Of a stretch of DNA of 5,006 bases, positions 1 to 5,006 are shown one piece after another. The notes beneath the pieces were generated by a model. The model did not search any database, was not told the DNA's origin, and saw only the letters and a program-made list of their open reading frames with translations. Source of the stretch: Frankiaceae bacterium (GTDB lineage Bacteria > Actinomycetota > Actinomycetes > Mycobacteriales > SCTD01); NCBI GenBank assembly GCA_947479995.1, contig CANKBT010000253.1, positions 1 to 5,006 of the forward strand, given 5' to 3'. How positions within the stretch are numbered: position 1 is the first letter of the stretch; each line of letters starts with the position of its first letter. Made by a program: the position numbers and the translations under genes.

Positions 1-134
1 GGCCCGGCGTCGGCGCGCGTGGTGCCGGCGAGCAGCAGCCCGAGCGCGGCGCCGGCCAGGCCGACGAGCACGACGGCGAGCAGCCCGCCGGTGCGCCGCC
101 AGCCGGGGCGGGGGAGGCGGGCGCGGCGGCTCAT
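1..134 (-). CDS. N-terminal fragment of an exported or membrane-anchored protein, function unknown
   Basis: This is a partial gene that reads leftward off the window; only 44 codons plus two bases are visible. It starts at the ATG whose complement is at 132-134. The first 14 residues are basic (MSRRARLPRPGWRR). They are followed by a hydrophobic, Ala/Gly/Leu/Val-rich stretch at about residues 17-37 and then TTRADAG. This is the layout of a signal peptide or a single N-terminal membrane anchor, with most of the protein outside the membrane. No lipobox cysteine is visible. The RR near the hydrophobic core lacks the rest of a Tat motif, so Sec export is more likely. The ribosome site is weak: a GGGG lies about 12 bases upstream. 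The gene diverges from the large secreted-protein gene, with about 208 bases between the starts. An N-terminal anchor followed by a short Ala-x-x-Gly-Pro-like segment vaguely recalls some actinobacterial membrane-anchored metallophosphoesterases, but the visible part is too short to claim that. Confidence 0.6.
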   Translation of the reverse strand, partial: MSRRARLPRPGWRRTGGLLAVVLVGLAGAALGLLLAGTTRADAG

Positions 135-233
135 GCCCGACCGGTGCCCCGCCGGGTCGTCCGCGACGCCATCTGACAAGGGCCAAGGCCGCATCGCCGA
201 GCGCCCCCGTGCCCGGGGACGAGGACGTACGTT

Positions 234-245
234 CCGGACGTCCGG
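234..245. promoter_or_regulatory. 12-bp perfect palindrome, possible operator
   Basis: CCGGACGTCCGG reads identically on both strands. It sits 98 bases upstream of the GTG start of the large gene and 100 bases from the start of the divergent gene, close to the middle of the intergenic region. A second self-complementary octamer, ACGTACGT, lies at 225-232, and GGACGT recurs at 223-228 and 236-241 with a 13-base period. Such symmetry suits a dimeric regulator. In DNA this GC-rich, however, short palindromes built from CCGG and ACGT arise easily by chance. No regulator family can be assigned. Confidence 0.25.
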
Positions 246-331
246 CGGTGATCCCGCGCGGCTGCACCCCCCGGCCCGGCGTCGCCCGACGCGGGGCCCG
301 CCGCTGTGCCCGCGTGCGCGGGCTGCTCGCC

Positions 332-337
332 GGAGGA
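332..337 (+). promoter_or_regulatory. Ribosome binding site that decides the GTG start at 343
   Basis: GGAGGA lies five bases before the GTG at 343 and is a near-complete match to the anti-Shine-Dalgarno sequence. None of the other in-frame candidates has such a site: GTG at 19, ATG at 133, and GTG at 352, 364, 376 and 394. It is the main reason for placing the start here. Confidence 0.8.
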
Positions 338-342
338 CTCCC

Positions 343-405
343 GTGCCCGCTGTGCCCGCCCCTGTGCCCGCCCCTGTGCCCGACCCCGCGCCCGTGCCCG
401 TCCTG
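343..405 (+). repeat. Short GTGCCCGC tandem repeat at the 5' end of the gene
   Basis: GTGCCCGCCCCT is present in two perfect adjacent copies at 352-363 and 364-375. It is flanked by partial copies at 343-351, 376-383 and 394-401. Because the unit is 12 bases (four codons), gain or loss of a copy would keep the frame and change only the length of the Val-Pro-Ala-Pro leader. Each copy also carries an in-frame GTG, but only the one at 343 has a ribosome site. Confidence 0.7.
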
Positions 406-486
406 CGCCGGCGCGGCGTGGTCGTCGTCCTCCTGCTCGTCCTCGGCACGCTGGTGCCCGGCCTTGAGCCCGTGCCGGCGGGCGCC
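343..486 (+). other. Signal peptide with Pro-Val-Ala-Pro leader
   Basis: The n-region is an unusually long (about 20 residues) run of Val-Pro-Ala-Pro-type repeats, followed by Leu-Arg-Arg-Arg. The hydrophobic core is Gly-Val4-Leu3-Val-Leu-Gly-Thr-Leu-Val, and the likely signal peptidase I site falls after Ala48 (Ala-Gly-Ala before Ala-Leu-Glu). The basic cluster and core alone form an ordinary Sec signal, so the proline-rich part is an extra extension. An alternative start at GTG 394 would give a conventional signal peptide, but no ribosome site precedes it. Confidence 0.7.
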
Positions 487-3400
487 GCGCTCGAGCAGGC
501 CGCCGCCCGTGCCGGCGGCCCGTGCGTGCGCGACGTCTCGGACGTCTCGTCGGACGCGTACGAGACCTGCGAGGACCCCGGCGAGGCGCACCTGTCCAGC
601 CGGGCGGCGGGCACCCGGCTCATGACGCCGGAGCAGTACGTCGCGCTGCTGCGCCTGGAGGACCAGGCCAACGCCGCCGTGCGCGCGGTGCACGGCATGA
701 GCGACACCCCGCAGAGCCACGACCGGGTCGTGGCCTTCGCCGCGGCCGAGCTGCGCGCCGCGCTGGTGACGCGCCTGCTGCAGGTCGCGCAGAGCAGCAG
801 CCGCACGGCCGACGAGCAGGCGGTGGCGGTCTGGCTGTCGCAGCTGGCGCAGGACCACTCCCGCGCCGTGGCCCAGCAGGCGCAGTTCGAGTTCTTCCGG
901 TGGTCGCAGCGGCAGCAGGGCGACGACCGCACCGGGCCGTGCGCCTACCAGCCGCCCGCGCCGTACGAGGCCGAGTGGCCGGGCTCGCAGGGGTACGAGG
1001 AGGAGTGCTTCCTGCCCGGCGACTCCGGCGGCGTCATCCTCAACCCGCTGCCGCTGTTCAACGACCCGCCGCGGCAGCCCTCCTTCGAGCAGTTCGTCCG
1101 CTGGGGCGCGGCGGAGGCCGACTACCCCGCCCTGCTGGAGCGGCTCGTGCTCCCGACGACGAGCCTGACCGGCCTGTCGGCGCTCGCGCTGGGAGCCGGC
1201 TCGGCCACGGTCGACGCCGCCGGCCCGGCGGCCGTCACCCGGGTGCTCGCCGCGCCGGGCGTCAGCGGTGCCTGGCGCCGGCTGGCCGAGGCCGGCCGCG
1301 ACGTGCCGAACGACGACGTGCGCACCCAGCCCGGTGCCTCCCAGCGGGTCGGCCCGTGGGCGGACCAGCTGCCCCCACGGCTGCGCGAGGAGCACGCGCG
1401 CGCCGTGCTGGACGTCGCCGGCCGGGCGGCGTTCACGGGCTACGACGAGGTGCGGGGGGACACGCGCGCGCGGCTGCAGGGCTACGTCGACGCGACGCAG
1501 GCGGGCGCGCCGTCGCTGCAGCGCATCGGCGGCGACACCTCCGCGGCGCAGCTGCTGTTCTCCGACCTCGTCCGGGCGCTGCCCGACACGTGCACGTCCG
1601 GCGACTTCCTCGACCTCACCGGCGGGCTCTGCCCCGGGCCCGGCTCCCCGGCGGCGCCGCAGCGCACGCCCGCCGAGCCGCTGCTGCGCAGCACGGACGG
1701 CGGGATCGCGCGCGGGACCTCCGTGCCGTTCGCGCCCGGGCGGGTGGGCGCCTCCTACGCCGAGGCCACCAGCGGCCTGGTCCTGGACCGGCGCCTGACG
1801 CTCGCCGACGGCTGGTTCGTCCTCGACGGCACGAGCACGCCGCTGCTCGAGCTCAGCCACTACGTGGACAACCAGCGGCTGGCCGAGGTCCGCTACGAGG
1901 TGGCCGGCGGGCGTCCTGTCCTGCGCACGGTCCTGCGCGAGCAGCGCTTCCTGCGCGACACCGACTACGGCCCCTGCGCCGAGACCGGCAGCGCCTGCAC
2001 CACGTCGCGCGCCATCCCCTTCCTCAGCGGGCGGGCCAACCGCACCGCCGAGCTGTCGCTGGTCGACAACGCCCCGCCGGCGCTGCCCGTGCTCCAGCCC
2101 AGCACCCAGACCGTCGAGGTCGGCCAGCTGGTCACCCTGAGCGCGTCGCCGGCGTCGGACCCCGACGGCGACGCGGTCGTCAGCGAGGCCTGGACCGCGG
2201 AGTTCGACTACCCGTGCGCGCAGTCGCTGCCGGCCGCGGTCGACTGGCAGTGCGGCACCGGCCCCCGCGGCGGCAACGGGCCGGGCGGCGGCTACGTCCT
2301 GCCGACCGGCACCCGCGTCGTCTGGAACACGCCCGGCACGTGGCAGATCGCGCTCACGCGCACGGACCAGCACGGCGCCAGCAGCACGCGCCGGCAGTCG
2401 GTGCAGGTCGTCGCGCCGGCGCGCAACGGCTTCGGCGTCGGGTGCGACGCCGGCTGCGTGACCTCGACCGGCGAGGTCGTGCTGCGCGGCTACGTGGAGG
2501 CCGGTCCCACGCGCGACGCCGAGAGCGTGACGATCGACTGGGGCGACGGCACGGTCACCCGCGACGTCCCGTCGTCCATCTTCGTCCGCGGCGAGGTCGC
2601 GAGCGACCGCACCGGCCCGCGGGCCCTGCCCTCGGGCACGGTGGTGACGCCCGTGAGCTCGGTGGCGCAGGACTTCGTCGCCCGCCACGCCTACGGCGCG
2701 CTCCCGCCCGGCGGGCGACAGGTCACCGTGGTCTTCGAGGACGCCGGCCAGGGCGGCCGCACCCAGGCCTTCACGGTGACGCGGCCGGCGACCACCGCCC
2801 CGGCCGTCACCGGGGTGGCGCCCGGCGCGGCGTCCGAGGGCGCGCCCACCACGCTCACGGCGGTCGTCGCCGACGCCTCGCCCGCCGACGCCGGCACCGC
2901 CGTCGTCGCCTGGGGCGACGGCACGACCAGCACCGTGCCGTACGCGGCGCCGGCGGCCGGCGGCGGGCTCTCGGCCACGCACACCTACGCCGACGACGGC
3001 AGCTACGCCGTGACCGTGACGCCGACCGACGCCGGTGGGGCCACCGGCCCGGCCGCGACCGCGACGCAGACGGTGGCGGCGGCGGCGCCCGCGCTGCAGG
3101 AGGTCGCCGTCGCCGCGGTCGCGACCGGCACGAGCTCGACCGTGACCGGCCGCGTCGTCGACCCGGGCGCCGGTGACGCCGGCGTCCTCACGGTCGACTG
3201 GGGCGACGGCAGCCCGCTGACCGTCGCCGCGTACGGACCGCGCAGCGGCCCCACGGCCGGCGCCTTCTCGCTCGCGCACGCGTACGGCGCCGCCGGCTCC
3301 TACGCCGTGACCGTCACCGCCTCCGACGAGGACGACCTCGCCAGCGCGCCGGCCACCGCCACGGCCGTCGTGACGAGGGTCGTGCCGCGCGTGGCGTCCG

Positions 3401-4671
3401 CCGCGGCGCCGGCCGTGGTCGAGGGCACGACGACGGCGCTCACCGCCACCGTCGAGGGCGGCGGCGCGGGTGCGCTCGGCGTCGACTGGGGCGACGGCAG
3501 CCCGGTCGAGCCCGTGCCCTACGCCGGCCCCGGCACGGTGACGGCGACGCACGCCTACGCCGACGACGGGGGCTACGACGTGCGCCTGGTGCCCACGAGC
3601 TCGGCCGGCACCACCGGCGAGGAGGTGGTGGTGCGCGCCGTCGTGACCGGTGCCGCACCCGTCGCCTCCGGCACCGCGGTGACCGCGTCGGTCGAGGGCT
3701 CGGCAGCGACGCTGAGCACCACCGTCGGCGACGCCGGCGGTGCCGACGCCGGCACGCTCCGCGTCGACTGGGGCGACGGCAGCCCGCAGCAGGTGCTCGC
3801 GTACGCCGCGGGCGGCGGGGCCCTCACGGCCACGCACGCCTACGTCGACGACGACGGCGGCCCCTTCCTCGTCACGGTCGTCCCCACCGACGACGACGGG
3901 CTCGCCGGGGCGGCGGCGACCGCGAGCGCGGTCGTCGACAACGCCGCGCCCACGCTCGTCGGCGCGCTCCGCGACCCCTACGGCCGGGCGCTGGCGACGG
4001 GCACGGCCAGCGCCGCCGAGCCGGTGGTGGTGGGCGTGCCTGCCACGCTCAGCGGCAGCTTCGCCGACGCCGGCCGGCGTGACACCCGGCGCGTCCGGGT
4101 GGTCTGGGGTGACGGCACGACGACCACGCAGACCGTCACGACCACGGGCTCGATCGCCCACGCGTGGAGCCGACCGGGCACGTACGTGCTCACGGCGACG
4201 GTCACGGACGACGACGGGGGCTCCGCCTCCCGCAGCGTGACGGTCACCGTGCAGAGCCAGGTCGAGGCGACGCGCTCCGTGGCGGCGCAGCTGCGGGCGG
4301 CGGCCGGCGCGCCGGGCACCTCGACCCCGACGCAGCGCTCGCTGAGCCGCGCCGCCGGCCGCCTCGACGGCGGGTCCGCGGGCGGCCCGAGCGCCGTCGC
4401 CGAGCTCGAGTCCGGCCGACCGGCGACGGCGGCCGAGGAGCTGGCCGAGGCGTCCGCCGACGTGCAGTACGCGCAGGGCTCGACGCCGCGGGCGGACGTC
4501 ACGCTGGCGCACCGCCAGCTGGTGCTGGTCCTGCGGTCGGTCGCCACGACGGTGGTGGCGCAGCAGGGCGCGGCCGGGCGTGCCGCGCTGGCCGACGGCC
4601 ACGCGGCCGTGTCGCGCGGCGACCTCACGACGGCCGTGCGCCGCTACCTCGAGGTGGTGCGCGCGCGCTAG
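343..4671 (+). CDS. Large secreted PKD-repeat protein with an unrecognised N-terminal half
   Basis: The product is 1442 residues, starting at the GTG at 343. The upstream frame stays open to base 19 but overlaps the divergent gene and has poor codon use. Residues 1-48 form a signal peptide: a long Pro/Val/Ala leader, RRR at 22-24, a hydrophobic core at 25-38 and an Ala-Gly-Ala cleavage-type site near 46-48. There is no lipobox, LPxTG motif or C-terminal membrane helix, so it is probably released or held non-covalently. Residues about 50-450 are unrecognised, with a helical part at 95-192 and a Pro-rich linker near 431-450. Residues about 465-575 look beta-rich. A divergent PKD-like domain (about 580-692, with DPDGD at 606-610) is followed by six PKD repeats. 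Their WGDG motifs start at residues 733, 857, 953, 1049, 1143 and 1255. Residues 1306-1442 are Ala-rich and helical. All 12 cysteines lie at or before residue 705. PKD domains are Ig-like extracellular adhesion or spacing modules. I see no catalytic domain, so a surface-adhesive or structural role is inferred only. Confidence 0.88.
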   Translation: MPAVPAPVPAPVPDPAPVPVLRRRGVVVVLLLVLGTLVPGLEPVPAGAALEQAAARAGGPCVRDVSDVSSDAYETCEDPGEAHLSSRAAGTRLMTPEQYVALLRLEDQANAAVRAVHGMSDTPQSHDRVVAFAAAELRAALVTRLLQVAQSSSRTADEQAVAVWLSQLAQDHSRAVAQQAQFEFFRWSQRQQGDDRTGPCAYQPPAPYEAEWPGSQGYEEECFLPGDSGGVILNPLPLFNDPPRQPSFEQFVRWGAAEADYPALLERLVLPTTSLTGLSALALGAGSATVDAAGPAAVTRVLAAPGVSGAWRRLAEAGRDVPNDDVRTQPGASQRVGPWADQLPPRLREEHARAVLDVAGRAAFTGYDEVRGDTRARLQGYVDATQAGAPSLQRIGGDTSAAQLLFSDLVRALPDTCTSGDFLDLTGGLCPGPGSPAAPQRTPAEPLLRSTDGGIARGTSVPFAPGRVGASYAEATSGLVLDRRLTLADGWFVLDGTSTPLLELSHYVDNQRLAEVRYEVAGGRPVLRTVLREQRFLRDTDYGPCAETGSACTTSRAIPFLSGRANRTAELSLVDNAPPALPVLQPSTQTVEVGQLVTLSASPASDPDGDAVVSEAWTAEFDYPCAQSLPAAVDWQCGTGPRGGNGPGGGYVLPTGTRVVWNTPGTWQIALTRTDQHGASSTRRQSVQVVAPARNGFGVGCDAGCVTSTGEVVLRGYVEAGPTRDAESVTIDWGDGTVTRDVPSSIFVRGEVASDRTGPRALPSGTVVTPVSSVAQDFVARHAYGALPPGGRQVTVVFEDAGQGGRTQAFTVTRPATTAPAVTGVAPGAASEGAPTTLTAVVADASPADAGTAVVAWGDGTTSTVPYAAPAAGGGLSATHTYADDGSYAVTVTPTDAGGATGPAATATQTVAAAAPALQEVAVAAVATGTSSTVTGRVVDPGAGDAGVLTVDWGDGSPLTVAAYGPRSGPTAGAFSLAHAYGAAGSYAVTVTASDEDDLASAPATATAVVTRVVPRVASAAAPAVVEGTTTALTATVEGGGAGALGVDWGDGSPVEPVPYAGPGTVTATHAYADDGGYDVRLVPTSSAGTTGEEVVVRAVVTGAAPVASGTAVTASVEGSAATLSTTVGDAGGADAGTLRVDWGDGSPQQVLAYAAGGGALTATHAYVDDDGGPFLVTVVPTDDDGLAGAAATASAVVDNAAPTLVGALRDPYGRALATGTASAAEPVVVGVPATLSGSFADAGRRDTRRVRVVWGDGTTTTQTVTTTGSIAHAWSRPGTYVLTATVTDDDGGSASRSVTVTVQSQVEATRSVAAQLRAAAGAPGTSTPTQRSLSRAAGRLDGGSAGGPSAVAELESGRPATAAEELAEASADVQYAQGSTPRADVTLAHRQLVLVLRSVATTVVAQQGAAGRAALADGHAAVSRGDLTTAVRRYLEVVRAR
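2080..2418 (+). repeat. Divergent PKD-like domain without WGDG (residues about 580-692)
   Basis: The segment begins with a PKD-type strand pattern (Val-Glu-Val-Gly-Gln-Leu-Val-Thr-Leu-Ser-Ala) and has the DPDGD turn at residues 606-610, followed by a Trp at 617. It ends with the usual closing strand (PGTWQIALTRTDQHGA). Where a canonical repeat has WGDG, this one has a roughly 40-residue insert with Cys625, Cys637, Trp635 and a Gly-rich loop. It is therefore best read as a PKD fold with a probable disulphide-stapled insertion. It is the first domain of the array and the least like the others. Confidence 0.6.
2419..4257 (+). repeat. Array of six PKD repeats (residues about 693-1305)
   Basis: Six copies each carry WGDG, then a His-Ala-Tyr or similar motif before a Gly-Ser/Gly-Thr-Tyr strand, and end in a Thr-Asp/Ser-Asp-Asp-Asp-Gly-type turn. 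Approximate residue bounds are 693-815, 816-915, 916-1014, 1015-1105, 1106-1202 and 1203-1305. The WGDG-to-WGDG distances are 124, 96, 96, 94 and 112 residues, so the middle copies are the most regular. The first has an insertion of about 35 residues between WGDG and HAY, and the last has a longer N-terminal strand region. Copies 2, 4 and 5 share a Thr-His-Ala/Thr-Tyr-x-Asp-Asp motif. PKD repeats are known as extracellular beta-sandwich spacers and adhesion modules in bacterial and archaeal surface proteins and in secreted hydrolases. Confidence 0.88.
3193..3786 (+). repeat. Three identical 24-bp copies around the WGDG codons
   Basis: A 24-base sequence beginning GTCGACTGGGGCGACGGC and encoding Val-Asp-Trp-Gly-Asp-Gly-Ser-Pro is present, base for base, at 3193-3216, 3481-3504 and 3763-3786, in PKD repeats 3, 4 and 5. 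The offsets are 288 and 282 bases. Repeat 1 shares 17 of these bases (2534-2550, starting TCGACTGG). The flanking DNA of the repeats is clearly diverged, so identity is concentrated at the conserved motif. Confidence 0.75.
4258..4668 (+). other. C-terminal helical tail of the secreted protein (residues 1306-1442)
   Basis: After the last PKD repeat the composition changes to Ala/Arg/Glu/Leu-rich with heptad-like spacing, suggesting several helices. One spans about 1308-1321, then a Gly/Ser/Pro-rich linker, then others at about 1364-1380, 1390-1418 and 1420-1442. The last pair, Ala-Leu-Ala-Asp-Gly-His-Ala-Ala-Val then Arg-Gly-Asp-Leu-Thr-Thr-Ala-Val, resembles a helix-turn-helix hairpin as in TPR-like or FIMAH-type C-terminal modules. 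I cannot assign a family by eye. It lacks Cys, sorting signals and a membrane segment. Confidence 0.45.
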
Positions 4672-4683
4672 CCCCCGGCACGC

Positions 4684-4720
4684 CGCAGCCCCGGCCACCT
4701 CGCGGTGGGCCGGGGCTGCG
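4684..4720. terminator. Stem-loop, probable bidirectional terminator between convergent genes
   Basis: CGCAGCCCCGGCC at 4684-4696 pairs perfectly with GGCCGGGGCTGCG at 4708-4720. This is a 13-bp stem that can extend by three more pairs (ACC with GGT) past a bulged G. It begins 12 bases after the stop codon of the plus-strand gene and 15 bases after the stop of the minus-strand desaturase gene. No T-tract follows on either strand, which is common for terminator hairpins in high-GC actinomycetes. Its position between two convergent stops suggests it serves both genes. Confidence 0.75.
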
Positions 4721-4735
4721 TCGTGCGGGGCCGGC

Positions 4736-5006
4736 CTACGGGAAGGCGGGCTGCCGGGCGGGCTCGGGCGCCGAGCGCTGCTCGGGCACGTACGGCGGGG
4801 CCTTGGGGCGCTCGGCGCCGCCGGGGAAGGCCAGGCGCGCGATGGTGCGCTGCACGGTGCCCCACTGCTTGCGGAAAGGCCCGGTGTTGTACGGCAGGCC
4901 GTACTCCTGGCAGATCTGCTTCACCTTCGGCGCGATGACCTTGTACTTCGAGCTCGGCATGTCGGGGAACAGGTGGTGCTCGACCTGGAAGCTCAGGTTG
5001 CCGGAC
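4736..5006 (-). CDS. Fatty acid desaturase, C-terminal part (membrane FADS superfamily)
   Basis: The gene enters from the right edge; 89 codons and the TAG stop (complement of 4736-4738) are visible. The first visible residues are SGNLSFQVEHHLFPDMPSSK. QVEHH (codons on the complement of 4973-4987) is the third histidine box, QxxHH, which helps bind the di-iron centre of membrane acyl desaturases. The following pattern, Tyr-x-x-Ile-Ala-Pro-x-Val-x-x-Ile-Cys, then Tyr-Gly-Leu-Pro-Tyr-x-Thr-Gly-Pro-Phe, matches the usual C-terminus of actinobacterial acyl-CoA/acyl-lipid desaturases such as the mycobacterial DesA3 type. The family introduces a cis double bond into fatty acyl chains at the membrane, using O2 and an electron donor. 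The last 25 or so residues are a Pro/Ala/Glu-rich tail that probably is not conserved. Regiospecificity cannot be read from this piece. The internal ATG at 4958-4960 is not the start, since the motif continues upstream of it. The gene is convergent with the PKD gene and shares its terminator. Confidence 0.93.
   Translation of the reverse strand, partial: SGNLSFQVEHHLFPDMPSSKYKVIAPKVKQICQEYGLPYNTGPFRKQWGTVQRTIARLAFPGGAERPKAPPYVPEQRSAPEPARQPAFP

Larger units (their letters stand above)
135..342. promoter_or_regulatory. Divergent intergenic region, presumed to hold both promoters
   Basis: About 208 bases separate the two divergent starts, so promoters for both genes should lie here. I cannot point to a convincing -35/-10 pair. 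CTGACA at 173-178 (plus) and TTGTCA on the complement of 174-179 resemble -35 boxes, but no AT-rich -10 follows at 16-18 bases on either strand. The region holds a perfect 12-bp palindrome at 234-245 and the self-complementary ACGTACGT at 225-232. It also has a GC-rich 6-bp hairpin (arms 308-313 and 318-323) just upstream of the ribosome site of the large gene. The frame of the large gene stays open through this stretch. However, that translation is Arg/Pro-rich and uses codons ending in A or T (tct, caa, gga, cga, cgt) that the gene itself mostly avoids, which supports reading it as non-coding. Confidence 0.45.

Noticed and set aside
173..201. Sigma-70-type promoter starting at CTGACA
   Set aside because: No AT-containing -10 element is found at a suitable distance on either strand, so only a vague -35 resemblance remains.
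308..323. GC-rich hairpin just upstream of the ribosome binding site, as a possible riboswitch or attenuator
   Set aside because: A six-base GC stem with a four-base loop is expected by chance at this composition. There is no alternative pairing that clearly masks GGAGGA and no known riboswitch core.
19..342. Extension of the large plus-strand gene upstream to GTG 19 or ATG 133
   Set aside because: The frame is open, but the translation is Arg/Pro-rich with codons ending in A or T unlike the gene body. It overlaps the well-formed start of the divergent gene, and neither start has a ribosome site. GTG 343 has GGAGGA at the right distance and leads into a signal peptide.
1018..1032. GDSGG at residues 226-230, the serine-site motif of trypsin-like proteases
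   Set aside because: The surrounding sequence does not follow a trypsin-like fold. I see no catalytic His (TAAHC-type) motif upstream, and the flanking residues do not match the family. It is probably a chance Gly-rich loop.
522..3176. Long second open frame on the plus strand within the large gene
   Set aside because: It translates to an Arg/Ala/Gly/Pro-rich product with no motifs. Very high GC removes stop codons from alternative frames, and the true frame has clear PKD domains.
3978..4628. 216-codon minus-strand open frame opposite the end of the large gene
   Set aside because: Its product is Ser/Thr/Ala/Val-rich low-complexity sequence with no recognisable domain. It lies wholly antisense to the last PKD repeat and the helical tail.
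4705..4938. Plus-strand open frame opposite the desaturase gene
   Set aside because: It is Arg/Gly/Ala-rich without motifs, overlaps the terminator stem and is antisense to a well-supported desaturase C-terminus.

Overview
The window is extremely GC-rich, with almost every coding third position G or C. It also has a GTG start behind a GGAGGA ribosome site and a long exported modular protein. Together these point to a high-GC actinomycete (Actinomycetota). I cannot name the genus from this sequence alone.

Layout, left to right. Bases 1-134 hold the first 44 codons of a minus-strand gene that leaves the window. Its product starts with a basic segment followed by a single hydrophobic helix, so it is an exported or membrane-anchored protein of unknown function. 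Bases 135-342 form a divergent intergenic region with a perfect 12-bp palindrome and no clear sigma-70-type promoter. Bases 343-4671 are one large plus-strand gene encoding a 1442-residue secreted protein. It has a signal peptide with an unusual Val-Pro-Ala-Pro-rich leader, then an unrecognised N-terminal half with a helical part and a beta-rich part. These are followed by one divergent and six clear PKD-type beta-sandwich repeats, each of the six carrying a WGDG motif, and a helical C-terminal tail. A perfect 13-bp stem-loop at 4684-4720 separates this gene from a convergent minus-strand gene (4736-5006, continuing off the right edge). That gene encodes the C-terminal end of a membrane fatty acid desaturase, identified by its last histidine box (QVEHH).

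Nothing ties the three genes into one pathway. The large gene is monocistronic in this window: it is divergent from its left neighbour and convergent with its right one. It is the only candidate for something undescribed. Its PKD array is a known architecture, but the roughly 530-residue N-terminal region matches no family I recognise, and all twelve cysteines of the protein lie in six close pairs confined to its N-terminal half. I see no mobile element, tRNA, rRNA, CRISPR array or riboswitch.
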